Of a stretch of DNA of 64,000 nucleotides, positions 19,440 through 36,650 are shown piece by piece. The notes beneath the pieces are model-generated. The model had not been told where the DNA came from. It saw nothing but the letters and a program-made list of their open reading frames with translations, and searched no databases. The position numbers and the translations under genes are program-made. The first letter of the stretch is position 1, and every line of letters begins with the position of its first letter. The DNA is taken from contig NC_088920.1 of NCBI RefSeq assembly GCF_038396675.1, forward strand, positions 70,691,001-70,755,000, read 5' to 3'. Source of the DNA: Hydra vulgaris. Taxonomy: Eukaryota; Cnidaria; Hydrozoa; Anthoathecata; Hydridae.

Positions 19440-22380
19440 GACTATAAATTAGATGAGGCTTTAAGTAATAGTTATAATTGGAGATGTCATTTTTTCTAAA
19501 AAAACCTACTCACTATGTACACTGCCGCCGGCGAATAAAAATATTTTTTTAGCAAATTCAGTTAGGCTAATGTTTCGCGTTTGCTGACCAACACTTATAA
19601 GTTTGCTATTCAATTTATGTAAACGGTTTCATGTAAAAATCTCATTTGCAATTGGAATTATACTTTCTCACATCTTCATATGTGCATTTTTTAGTTGAGA
19701 TTACTTTTAACGTTTTCATTTATATTTCTTTTTCTTACAAAATTGTGCTTAATCATTACCGGTACTAATAGCCCCTTGTGATTGTTAGTTGGTGTCAAGC
19801 AGAGAACAATTTATTACATAGTTTTATTGCAACAATATAATTGTCGTTTCCATTGAAGTTAAACAATGTTTTAACTTCAGGTTGCAGTGAAGATCTACCT
19901 ATATCAACTTCTAAAATTAGCTCTGAAGTGCAAATATCTGATCTGGTTAATTTTGAATCTTTTCAAGTGGTTTGAAGAATATGGTACGTTTATATATAAC
20001 TATAGTTAAATCAAATTGATAAACAGTCAACAAATAATGTTTGCTGTAACACAGCCAAGTCATAAATTAACATAAACGCCCACAGCGTATAGTTTTCTGC
20101 CAGAATACCCACAACATATTGTGATATATTGTTCAACTCAAAAATCTTTGTTTATAGGAGTCAACTATTTAAGTTTATTTTAAGCTTAATACATTTATAG
20201 TTATGATAAACTTGACTTTTTAATACACCATAGTGTTAAGTGTCTCTTTAAGAAAAAAATTTTAGCTTTTATTTTTATAAGCTTAAAAGGTTTTAGCCCA
20301 AATAAAACACTTGTTTTATGAGTTAACGTTAAATATAATTTTTTAACCAAAGCAAAGCTTTTCTCTGGTTATAAATATGCATTTAAACATCTTTGAAGAT
20401 GTTTCATTCAATTTGTATTTTGCCAGTTTGCAGAGAGTGTTGTAAACTTAACAATATTGCATCATCAAGTCAAAACTGCCAGTCTTTGAATTAATGTTTT
20501 TTGTCAGTATATCCACGATGTACATTTTAATGAATCAGGTCGGAATCCTCAAAATAAGAAAGTGACACCAAAAATTTGGCAACCGAACTTTTGATGTTTT
20601 GGCCGAGCGTGTAGCTAAATATTCTGTATTCGGGAACACCACTATCCGTGAAATCTCTCGTTATAATAGTACATAGTTTTTTTATTAAACGAACAAACAA
20701 AATAAAATATTGGAAAGTTAAATCAGATGAAACGATAAAAGGATTGTAAGATTTTCACTCGACTAAATTGACTTTTAGTTGATTAGTAGAAAGTCAATCA
20801 ATTAAATTGACTATTCGTTTTTTCTTAGTCAACTAATTTCGACTTTTAGTCGAATTAGTTGAAGTTGATAACAACACCATAACCTATTTGACACGCATGC
20901 TGCGCAGCTTTCTGTTTAAAGATGCTCATGGTACAAATGATTACAACTTAAGGGCATTTATATCTACCTTTTAAATTTTCTTAATTTAACTATAACATCT
21001 GTTAAATACTTTTTCAAAGTCAAAAAACTTGCCTGACTTATACCTACAGTTAAGATGAATCTACTTAGCCTTAGTAAAGGTAGATTTGACTTATCTGCAG
21101 GCACTTCACTCATCTTTTTATAATATTATATTGTGGACAAATTTTATGCTCTTTAATTAAAAAATTTTAATGAACTTTTATTAATCAACACTTACTTTGA
21201 TTTGATACTTGTGAAAATCGAGTGCTATAAAAAAAATATTTCTATATAAATATAAAAAACATTTCAAAAACAATCAAAAATATAATACTTAAATTTTGAA
21301 ACTGAAAATTGTAGTAAGCTTTCTTTTTGGTTTGATTATATTGTTTTGTAGTGCACACATTTTCCGTTTCTTTAAGTTGTTTAATAAGGCTTTGGACTTT
21401 TGTAATTGTAATTATAAAAATTCAATACAATAACACATTACAACTCAATAATATTCTATTGTAACACCAGAGATGTAATTAAAATATTATTTATTACAAT
21501 AACTACTCCATTGTTTTTGTTCTGTGATGTAAAACGATTACAATAACAACCTGTATTTTATTGCAGGGATGAAAAACAATTACAATAACTTTAATGGTGT
21601 ATTTTTATTTCAAAGTCTAATAACTATTGTGTTTTTAAAGTATTTAAATTCCTTTTCGACACATTTATTATTTTTTTTGCTCTAGAAAATTCAGAGGAAC
21701 CCGTGACGCTCTTTGTAACAGTCATTTTTAGGGGGTCATTTTTGAAAAATGAGGCGGTTTAGAATACAAAACAAACACTGTTCTTTATTTATGTACTATA
21801 AGGTAACTAGACCTATAAGTCCAGTTACTTTATGGAACACACACAGCTATAAAAGCCTTAGGAAAAAAAAAGACAAAGTTATATTAGATTTATATTTGAG
21901 TAATTATTGAAACAATTGGATAGATGCCTAATGTAAAAGCAAATAACTAAGTGTAATGAAAATATAACCGAATATTCTGAATGACTCTCGGCCACCGAAT
22001 TATCCGTAACACTTATAAACTTTTACGTAAGACATATACATAATAAGTGTAATTCTTTAGTGAAAGCTCTAGTGCCTTTAGTTGTAGTTGCGTTAATAAA
22101 TTTTGCAATGAAACGAATAAAATTTACTAAACTCAATTAATTTATTTACAAATTCGATAATTTATTTTAATTTACGGACCTAAAATAATGTTATTAAAAA
22201 CCACATAATCACATTAACATTTAGTTATGCTATAAGTACTATTTAAATTGAAAAGTCAATTTAGTGAACATAGGAGACGTCGTATTTAATTGTTGTTTTG
22301 CTTGCGAGAAATTACAATAAGTAACAAAAGTTATGTTATTTAAAATTTTTGTTTGCAAAAAGTTTTAAAAAAGGGATCTT
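19440..22380. other. Non-coding, degenerate repeat stretch
   Basis: No convincing gene. Contains a possible exon-like open stretch at about 19880-19965 (after acttcag) of unknown meaning, imperfect inverted repeats with the Phe-rich ttagtcgaatt / aattcgac... motif at 20750-20880, repeated ttacaataac motifs at 21400-21590, and sequence probably belonging to the hAT remnant to the right. Confidence 0.4.
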
Positions 22381-22384
22381 TTAA

Positions 22385-22654
22385 TAAAAAATCATCAATT
22401 TGGAAAAAAAATGAAATTCGAAGGGAAGGCAATAAACTGGCAATTTTTAAAAGCTTTGAAAAAAAGTTTTGAAACGTCTTTTAACACTGATAATGTTTCA
22501 TTTAGCATCATCAGTTATTCGTGTTTATAGTGAGCGGCTATTTTCGGAAGCAGGAGGAATTTACGAGGAAAAGCGGAATTGTTTGCTATCAACAACTGCC
22601 GAGAAAATTGTTTTTACTTATCATAATTTACCACTGATAGATTTCAAGTATTAA
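22385..22654 (+). pseudogene. hAT transposase C-terminal remnant
   Basis: The frame has RVYSERLFSEAGGIYEEKRNCL and VFTYHNL, the dimerisation region at the C-terminus of hAT transposases. Nothing recognisable upstream. Flanking motifs (ttcggtttttagccgaatag, aatattcagccgaataccgaatag at 22805-22870) look like subterminal repeats of the same element. Confidence 0.75.
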
Positions 22655-23339
22655 ACTTGTTTTAAATAAAAAATTATGATGATTATTAGAATCTTATGTA
22701 TAACGTATTTATAATTTGATCTTTTTTTTAATGTGTTATTTATAGTAATATATATATATATATATATAGAAATATAATCTATTTCTAATAAGATTTTTTT
22801 CGTGTTCCAATATTCGGTTTTTAGCCGAATAGTTTGCAATATTCAGCCGAATACCGAATAGTATAAAATGTTGCCAAATTCACTGAATAACGAATAGTTG
22901 CCAAATACTCATGGCATCTATAGTTAAAAACACTTTAAGTAACACTTTTAAAAACACTCTAACTAGCAATTTTAAATTTTAAATTTACTTTAAAATGAAT
23001 GCGAAACTAATAATAAATATAGAATTTATAGTGAATAATTTAATAAGTAAAAAAAAAATGAACTCAAAAAAAATTTTTATTTTAAAATAACTAAACTAAA
23101 TGTAAATTATCACGGAAAAAAACTGTTTTTAATAACACAACTTTTTATAGTATAAAGTTTTTTAAAACAGCTTTATTACTAGCTAGAATAAAACGAGGTT
23201 TCAAAAAAATAACAAAAATCGTAGTAATACCTTTTCCTTGTAATAATAAGTACTTTTTTATTCTAAGAGTCGGATCAAAGCAGTTAAAATAATTATCTTT
23301 TCCATGTAAGAATTTGACCAAGGCATTTAAAATAATTAC
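22655..23339. other. Non-coding stretch
   Basis: A short (TA)n at 22747-22768, the gccgaata motifs of the hAT tail to about 22910, then AT-rich sequence with near-duplicated motifs gtaataataagtactttttattctaag / ttacctactttttgttagaactgga. No gene seen; the latter half would be intron of the exon to the right. Confidence 0.4.
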
Positions 23340-23468
23340 CTACTTTTTGTTAGAACTGGACCTTGGCAGTTAAAAGCGTGTATATTAATGCTAACTTCAT
23401 TAAACAACTTATGACACATAGGGCATTCGATTTTAGATTTAACAGATTCTTCATCTTCTACTGTTTCT
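23340..23468 (-). CDS. Isolated exon with a UBZ4/Rad18-type zinc finger
   Basis: Minus strand, bounded by a tttgttttag acceptor and an AG|GTAATT donor. It encodes about 43 residues with ECPMCHKLFNEVSINIHAFNC: C-x2-C-x11-H-x3-C, the ubiquitin-binding zinc finger found in RAD18, SPRTN, WRNIP1 and others. An acidic Glu/Asp stretch precedes it. A further minus-strand open stretch starting at 23726 and ending in a GTGAGT donor near 23655 might be the previous exon. Which protein it belongs to cannot be told from here. Confidence 0.55.
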
Positions 23469-23759
23469 CTAAAACAAATAAATGACTAAATTACCTGCCT
23501 GTACTACAACATGTGAAACTAACTTACCAATCAAATCTAATTGATATTCCTTGACTACTAACACAACAACTAACATCAATCAAATAAAATAGTATAATAT
23601 AAATTTAAACATTGTTCTTTTCATGTCCACTCACAAAACATGATATTAATTTTATAATCTCTTTCCCTGTTACAAATAATCCATTTTGATTTGAGGTCAA
23701 CTTTGTTTCATTTTTACTAGATGCCATAGTCGTCACATTTTTAGTTGAGCTTTTGAATG

Positions 23760-24312
23760 TCATATTGTTATTACTAGATGATAAACAGTGTCAACTTTTA
23801 GCTTTTTTTCTAACAAAGATGTTTCGTCGTCATCATAATCATCTAACATTATTTTACTTGTTTTGCTATCATTTATTATTTTGGTTAATGTTAAAAAGAA
23901 AAGTTGAATATCAATTTTGTTTTTATTTAAGTTAAATTCAGCATTTGTTTGAATATCTTCAGAGAATTTCTTAATCAATAGTGAATCCTTTAATTCTTGT
24001 TGAAGCCGCTTTCGAAAAGATTCTCGTTCACTACTCTCTAGAACAGTTACAAAATGGTACTGAAGAAGATAACGCAGTTTACAGTTTGCTACAAAAAAAC
24101 CCTTTATTTTAGAAGCAGAAATTGTTGTTCCTGATAAGCAGCTTGCATATTTGGTCAATCCAGGTGAAGAAAGAAATGTTGATTTCATTGCGAATAGCTT
24201 TAGTAACACTCTTACTAAGCTAAAAGAAAATTAAATCTTAGAACCACTTATAACACCAAAATTGAAATCGACAACAGTTTCAGATTTTCCATTTGCAAAC
24301 TCATCCTATCCT
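23760..24312. other. Region open on both strands, unresolved
   Basis: Minus strand: an open frame with acidic, Ser-rich sequence (NDSKTSKIMLDDYDDDETSLLEKK). Plus strand: EKILVHYSLEQLQNGTEEDNAVYSLLQK, frameshift at an A run, then EIVVPDKQLAYLVNPGEERNVDFIANSF and a GTAAGT donor at 24312. Both could be gene fragments; I cannot choose. Confidence 0.3.
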
Positions 24313-24424
24313 GGTAAGTCAATCATTTCACGAAGTGATCAATATTTTCATAGCAACAATGCAACTTTTAATAAATGTTTAACTAATTTAAAATCTTGTA
24401 ATTTAAGGTAAGCTAAAATACTTT

Positions 24425-24486
24425 GTTTTAACTTCTCAAGAAGCATACTCAGCAAAGCTAGAGTATGCTTCTTGAGAAGTTAAAAC
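24425..24486. repeat. Perfect 26-bp inverted repeat with 10-base loop
   Basis: Left arm gttttaacttctcaagaagc... (24425-24450), loop agcaaagcta, right arm exactly complementary (24461-24486). Size and geometry would allow a pre-miRNA-like hairpin or a tiny foldback element. Confidence 0.95.
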
Positions 24487-24715
24487 GAAGTACAAATTTT
24501 TGGTAAATATCATTATAATAATAAAAACAATTAATATTGGTAATGTTAGAGCTATAAAAATATAAATAATAGAAGATTTAGCAGATAAAAACAGTAACTC
24601 CTATAATAGCAGTACTAGTAACAATTCAAATAAAAATAGTGGAATTAAAATAAAAAATGATATGATTTAAGAATTTAATAACTAAATGACAAAAACAAAA
24701 TTAACAGCAAGGAAA

Positions 24716-24880
24716 CCCAGTGGACACACGACGTAATTTCAACGTTGATTTACGGTTGATTTTTAGTCGCGACGTCAGATAACCAAAAATCAACACTTTA
24801 TCAACGTTGAAAATTCGTTGAAAACGATCAACTTAACGCGACGTTGAATCAACGTTAATTCAACGTCTATATTATGAGTT
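24716..24880 (+). repeat. cccagtgg-ended repeat rich in caacgtt motifs (left-oriented end)
   Basis: Starts cccagtggacacacgacgt and continues with many aacgtt/caacg motifs. The inverse end motif, ...cattgtgcccactggg, closes a related segment at 38570-38918. Confidence 0.75.
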
Positions 24881-25956
<1,076 letters not shown>

Positions 25957-26000
25957 CAGCCGCGGATCCAAGGGGTGGCCATTGTGGCCACATAGTTTAA
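25957..26000 (+). mobile_element. hAT-type left terminal inverted repeat
   Basis: cagccgcggatccaaggggtggcc is of the form seen at ends of hAT elements with CAG...GGATCC...GGGG ends. The OTU-hAT gene begins 5.7 kb to the right in the same orientation, separated only by about 0.6 kb of AT-rich leader and the inserted P element, so this is probably its left end. The matching right end was not found. Confidence 0.5.
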
Positions 26001-27046
26001 AGTCAGAATAATTTCTTAGAAAATTTATTTAGTATCAATTAAATGTCTTTCAAAATTTTTGGTATAAGATATAGAAATATTTTAGCAATATATTAAGGAA
26101 AATATTATAAAGACGTGCAAAATATTTTTTCGTCTAAATAGTTTAAAATAAATTACGTCACGCTAAAGTTAAAATTTGAAACTTTGCGCAAATGATTTTA
26201 CTTTCAAAACTCTGCGAACGAGAGCTACTTATTTGTTAAACCATTATTTAAACTCTGCGTGACGTACTTTACGTGTATAACCCTTAACAGTTTATGGCCA
26301 TCGAGATTAAATTTAACGGTAGCCAAGTTAGTTTTTGGTTGTTTTGTTGAAGAATTATCACTAAAAATTTGCGTCTGCCGTAATTTACGGAATTTGGCTA
26401 TAGAGATTCCTGCTGTGGCCACAACGGTCCCTATTATACGTTACCGAGGTATTATTCTATTATTAAAAGCTGTCAAATAAATATTAAAATATCGATCTTT
26501 CAACCGTGAAAATAAAACTTGGCCACATAGTTGGTTTTAACGTGTCCGATTTGGAAAGATACTCTGTTAAATATATGATTACATCACTGATCTCAATAAT
26601 AACTGGATAGCGCATCTCTAATATCAAAATTGACGCCAAAATCGCCATGTTGGAAAGCCCCAGAACGCTGAACGGAATTTGAAAATACAGAAATTGAAGA
26701 TGTGTTTATGTTGTGTTTTCTACTTCGATTATATCTACTCAACCAAGTTACATATTTCGATGATATTATTATATCTAAAATGTTTTAAAGTGTAAAAAGG
26801 GAAGAAAAAAAAACACGAAAAACATTAGCGTTACAAAAAGTTGCCCTATAAAGAACAGACTATTTGATAATATTTGTATTTGCTTTTTTGATACTCAAAA
26901 TAAAACTTTGCTGAAAGTCAATTTCATATTTACTCCGGTTACTATTGGATGTTTATTGTTACAATTTTATGCAATCTTTTTAATAGGAGTTAAATAGTAA
27001 CTTTACAAGTAATTTTACATGACAAAAAAATATTGAATCAAACATT

Positions 27047-27050
<4 letters not shown>

Positions 27051-27120
<70 letters not shown>
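27051..27120. repeat. (TA)n array in the P-element 3' region
   Basis: About 70 bases of TA repeat between the transposase stop and the left terminal repeat. Confidence 0.95.
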
Positions 27121-27123
<3 letters not shown>

Positions 27124-27283
27124 ATATATATATACATACAACCGAGAGTCATGTTCAAAATATATTGTTATCCAAAAAAATAGAAACTCTCAAATAACAA
27201 TAATACAAAAAGAATATAAAAAAATATCATACAAAGATAATCATCAAAACTATGATATATAAATTCAAATGGATTGTTACTTT

Positions 27284-31347
<4,064 letters not shown>

Positions 31348-31933
31348 ATTTGTATTTTCTTAGCTGTAATTTGATACTGCGTATTTAATGCGATTAGTCG
31401 AAAAACAGAACTAAATGCTTACGGGATTTAAATTCTTGGGGCTTTCCAATATGGCGATTTTGGCGTCAAAAAATTAGAAGTTTTGTTCGGAGTTGCGCTA
31501 TCCAGTTATTATTGAGATCAGTGGATTACATATTAAGGTTTTTTGTTCGCTACCGTGAGATTACCATTAATTCGTTTTCCTTATTTCTTCTGCAGAAACA
31601 AAGATAACGTGGCTTTAGTTATTTAATATTTTAAATATAATAAAATATGAATTCATATTTAACTGAAGAATTAGTTGCTTGTGCAATAGAAACAAAGCAT
31701 AGGCCTAATGTATTAAATTACAAAAATAGACTCATTAAAGAGCTCTCAGAGATTAATTTAATGCAGCCAAGAATACCGGATTCTAACCAAATTAATACAG
31801 ATATGATGGATTTTGTACCCTTAATTAAAAGAAATCTTGGTTATACATCATTAAGGTATTGTTTTGTTTGTTTTGAGTTTTTTAAGTTTTTTATTTAATG
31901 AAAATAATATCATAATATGAACCTAAAATTCTG

Positions 31934-32330
31934 GATGTTAGATCATCTAACATCTAACAAAATTAAATCAATATAGATTATAATCAAATAGATTAAAACT
32001 TTTGTTGTTGTTTCATTAATTGTTAAATCCTTTTACCAGATTTATACAGATTTATACTCATTTTTACAATGAGTATAAATCTGTATAAATCTTGTATAAT
32101 ATTAATAAATCTGTATAAATCTTTGAAACACATTACCATGATTGTAATTTGTTTCAAAATGAATTATTTATTAACCAAACAAATGACCTATGTCATAAGT
32201 CATTTGTTTGGTTAATAAATAATTCATTTTGAAACAAATTACAATGAGTATAAATCTGTATAAATCTAAAAGGATTTAATAATTAGTTACAACAAAAAAA
32301 GTTGTTGTTGGATGTTAGATCATCTAACAT
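31934..32330. mobile_element. MITE-like nested inverted repeats in the OTU-hAT intron
   Basis: Outer palindromic ends ggatgttagatcatctaacat occur at about 31932 and 32309. Inside, gatttatacagatttatactcat is inverted against atgagtataaatctgtataaatc, and the centre is a long hairpin with arms around aattatttattaaccaaacaaatgac. Confidence 0.8.
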
Positions 32331-32399
32331 ACAGAAAGTTTTAGGCTATGATAGATTTATTTTATTTCTTAAAGAGTTAGAGTATATACTCTAATTCTT

Positions 32400-32490
32400 A
32401 AAGTGACCAACCGTCCTCCTTTAGGGAGGACAGTCCTCCTTTTGTAGATTCTGTCCTCCCTCGATAAGTGTCCTCCTTTCTGTCCTCCTT
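32400..32490. repeat. gtcctcctt repeat patch
   Basis: Six copies of (g/c)tcctcc(t/c)tt-type motifs in about 90 bases within the OTU-hAT intron. Not recognised. Confidence 0.6.
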
Positions 32491-35400
32491 TTCGATATTT
32501 TAAAACTAATCTGTTAATCTCTGAATTCAAAGATGCCGCGTCGAACTTTTTTTCACCCAATCATTTTCATAAGCTGTAAATATTGTATTTAAGATAGCAA
32601 ATACAAAACAGTATCATAAATAATTGTATTTTTTTGTCAAAATACAAAAATAAAATATTTTCAAGACCCCACTGTGTCTGTCCAGGGTTAATTTTATTTA
32701 TTCATAATGCGCTTACATCGTTCGTGTAGCCCTATATTTTATTTTTAATTAAATTTTTTTATCTTAAATTTTTTTTCCTCCTTTTCATAGTAAAAAAAAT
32801 GGTTACCTTATAATTCTTTATGAAAAAAAAACTTTTAGTTAAACTAAATCTTTATCTTTTTTTTTATCAATATTATTAATAATATTATATTAAATTTTAG
32901 TATTTTATACCTATTATTACATTTCAGTATATTTTACTATTTTTCTCAGATCTACTGAAGATGGAAATTGTCTTTATAGCTCAGTCTCTTTGCTTTTAAA
33001 TGACAGTAAGCATACTTCAAAAATTCTAAGGTTACTGACATCAATTGAGTTATTCGAAAACATATATTTTTACACAAGGTATGATTATTTTTTGAGTTAT
33101 TTTAATCAACATAGCTCTGAATATTCTCAGCTTGCTAATTTATTTTTTATCGCTGTTTCATTTAAATGCTCTGACAGTTTTTCAACGATTAATGATAATA
33201 TGATTTCTGAACTTCTTTTAAAAGAAGCATATTTAAATTGCTTTGATAAAACATTTTCATCTTTCATTTGCCTAATAGCATTATCTAGTGTTATAAAGCA
33301 ACCTATTGAATCTATCTATCCTGAAATTGGTTTTAAAAAGTATCATTGTTTTTTTAATACAGTTGTAAAGCCTCGTATCCAAAAATTAAGTTGTCCGATA
33401 AACATTCTGTGGTGCAATTTAGATAAAATAAAAAACAAAAGTGTTTTATGTTTTAATCCAAATCATTTTGTACCACTGATTAAAGATCTTTCAAAAAAAC
33501 AACCAGCTGTTGTTTTGAGTGATGCAAGTTTACTTGATATCAAAAAAATAAAAATGACTAAGTCTAGTTTTCCACCTACAAATAATAAAATACAAAAAGC
33601 AATCCAGTCTAAATTAGTTTTTCCTACTGTTTCTAAGAACTCTTTAGATTTAGATAAGTCTGGAGATTGTGATAAAACAGTTAAAACTGAATCTCAAAAG
33701 ACGCCAACAACAGTGATAAAAACACTCTTGACTTAAATATTCCACTTAATGAAAACATGGTTGTTGATGTTAGTTTATTAACTATAAATCAGGTAGCATC
33801 TTATTCAAACAATGATGTTTCTTCATATCATCTACAGGTTGAAAATTTAAAATCAGGATCAAATGATAGCAAACTGTTATCTCTAATTAATAATGTCTGG
33901 ATTCCTGATAAAAGTTTCCAATTTCCGCTAACAGGTAAAAGCAGAAAAAGAAAGTTCTTGCTAAAATGGTTAAGTGATTTTTCTTGGCTTTGTTATTCTA
34001 AAATTTAAGATGGAGCATATTGTCTTCCGTGTACTCTTTTTGGTGCAAGCTTACCAAACAAATATGCATTATGTAACTTATTCAAAGAACCATTTAATAC
34101 CTGGCGTAATGCTATAAAAGTTTTCAATGATCATGAGAAAACTGTTGACGGATTGCACATCAAGTCCATGCATTGTTATAATATGCTTTTATCTAGAGTT
34201 AAAAATAACACTTTTCCTATTGAAGTTTCTCTAGATTTTTCTAGGAAGCAGCGTATAGAAGAAAACAAAAAAAAGCTTGCATCAATTGTCAAGACTATAA
34301 TCTTTTTGGGTCGAAATGATATGTCTCTACGAGGTCATAGAGATGATAGAAAATATCAAGGAGAAATTGGAGAATCTTCAAAAATTTCAGGGCTGGGTAA
34401 TTTTATTGAGCTTCTAAATTTTAGAGTTGATGCAGGTGATTCAATTCTAAAGGAGCATCTTCTCTCTACCCCAAAAAATTCTACATATATTTCGAAGACC
34501 ATTCAGAACGAGTTAATTGAGTGTTGTGGAAATGCGATTGAAGAGATATTAATAAATGATATTAAAAAAAGTAAGTACTTTTCTATTATGGCAGACGAGG
34601 CTTCAGACTGTGCAACGCTAGAACAACTTTCTATTGTCATACGTTATGTTGACTTGAACAGTAATATAAAGGAAGTTTTTTTACGCTTTTTCGAATGCAA
34701 AACAGGAACAAGTGGTTTAAACATAGCTACCAACATTCTTGAAACTTTAAAAGAATTCGGCCTAGATATACAAAGATGCAGAGGTCAATCTTATGATGGA
34801 GCTGCTTCAATGGCAGGTGAATACAAAGGTGTTTCATCTCTTATAAAAAATGTTAATTCTAAGGCATTATTTGTTCACTGTGCCTCACATAAACTTAGTT
34901 TAGTTGTTGGGAAAAGTTGTCAAATCCAGCAAGTAAAAAATTTGCTTGAGCAAGTTAAAGACATATCTTATTTTTTTAACTTATCTCCTAAAAGAAGCAA
35001 TTGCTTAAAAAAATACCTTCTTCCTGGTCAAGCAAAACTTATTGACACATGTCGAACTCAGTGGGTACAAAAGCTTCGTGGACTTGATGTGTTTTTTGAT
35101 AATTATTCTGCAGTTTTTTCTGCTTTTGAAGAAATGGAAGACAATAATTTAAAAGAGTACAATAAAGAAACATCTTCAAAAGCGTCTTCTTTTATGAAGT
35201 TGTTGTCAAATTTTTCTTTTATAGTTTCTTTAGTTTTAACTAAACAGCTTATGGATTACTTTTACGGAATTACAATCACCCTTCAAACTAAATCTTTTGA
35301 TATTTCCCAGCAAGTGGATGAAATACAAAATTTGACTAATCGTTTAAAAGAAATACAAAAAAATGCAGATGCTTACCATAACAAATGGTATAAAATTGCT

Positions 35401-36368
35401 CTTGCATTGGCAAAAACATTTGATATTGAGGAAAAAAAACCTAGAACTTGTGGTATTCAGAAGCATAGAGATAATCAAATATGTGATACTATATCTGATT
35501 ATTTTAAAGTTTCTATTACCCTGCTTCTTGTTAATCATCTTCTCAATGAACTAGAAAACAGGTTTGATGTTGAGAGTATGATTGTTTATAATGGTCTTAG
35601 TGCTCTTCCTGCTAGTTTAACAAAGCAATATATTAAATCTTATCCATGGAAGGAAAAGTTCCTTAAGTTTTTAAATTTTTATAAATCTGATCTTCCTCAT
35701 TTCTCATCAATTCATGCTGAATCAGAGTTATGGGAGGAATTTTGGAAAGAAAAGACAGAATTACCATCTACTATTTTAGATACATTAAAGTTCATGGATA
35801 TGAGAGGCTTTCCAAACATTTTAGAGGCTTTTCATATACTTGCTACAATACCAATTACAACTTGTGAGTGTGAAAGGTCAATATCTACTCTTAGAAGAAT
35901 AAAAACTTATACTAGGAGTACTATGTCAGAAAATAGATTGAATGGACTTGCCTTAATGTCTATTCATCAGGAAATAGTTCCTGATATTAACAGAGTTATT
36001 GAAATTTTTGCATCAAAAGGAGACAGAAAATTAGAATTGTTATTCAAATAAAAATTTAGTAAAAAGTAATTAGTAAAAAATTTAACTATCATTTAATAAG
36101 TGTCTTTTAAATAATCTGTAAATCGTTTCTTATTAATAATTTACTATTCATTGTTTTAAATATTTTTAATATAAACTACTAAAATAATATTTTCATTTTC
36201 TGCTTCTATTAATTCCTAATGTTGAAAGCATTTTCAGGTGAAATCTTTTTTAGTTATTATTTTATTTGTTGTATTATAATCTGTATATATTGTATTTTAT
36301 ATTATTATATTAAAATGTTAAAAAAGGAAAAAAAACTATAAAATGTTATCAAAAAATTTGTGCATAAC

Positions 36369-36650
36369 TGCCTATAAAAAAAAAAGAATCCAGAAATGGA
36401 GGGCTAACCTTAGGCTACATTACTAGTATTTTACTTAAATTGCCTATCAAGAAAAGGAAAGAATCCAGAAATGGAGGGCTAACCTTAGGCGACATTACTA
36501 ATACTTTACTTAAATTGCCTATCAAGAAAAGGAAAGAATCCAGAAATGGAGGGCTAACCTTAGGCGACATTACTATTACTTTACTCAAATTGCCTATCAA
36601 GAAAAGGAAAGAATCCAGAAATGGAGGGCTAACCTTAGGCAATACGACAG
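36369..36650. repeat. 75-bp tandem repeat, about 3.7 copies
   Basis: Unit contains agaatccagaaatggaggg and ctaaccttaggc; occurrences of gaatccagaa at 36386, 36461, 36536 and 36611 give an exact 75-base period. Because 75 is a multiple of 3, both strands keep open frames with 25-residue repeats. It lies about 0.3 kb after the hAT gene, so may be subterminal to that element. Confidence 0.95.

Larger units (their letters stand above)
31647..36051 (+). pseudogene. hAT transposase (TTF/DUF4371 type) with N-terminal OTU protease domain
   Basis: Exon 1 31647-31855 joins exon 2 (from 32950) across a GT-AG intron in phase. Exon 2 opens with the OTU catalytic motif STEDGNCLYSSVS (Asp and nucleophile Cys) and has the matching histidine motif NPNHFVPLI about 150 residues later: a deubiquitinase-like cysteine protease. 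After a Ser/Lys-rich linker comes a TTF-type zinc finger (WLCYSK, DGAYCLPCTLFG), DUF4371 and RNase-H-like core (FSIMADEASD, GQSYDGAASMAG, HCASHKLSL) and the hAT C-terminus (TTCECERSISTLRRIK). Lesions: one frameshift near 33700-33720 and TAA 34006-34008; the 632-codon rest is open. An OTU domain on a hAT transposase is unusual. A P element sits just upstream. Confidence 0.85.

Noticed and set aside
35344-35554. Antisense and alternative-frame open stretches in the hAT gene and other genes.
   Set aside because: Shadows of the coding frame with no independent motif.
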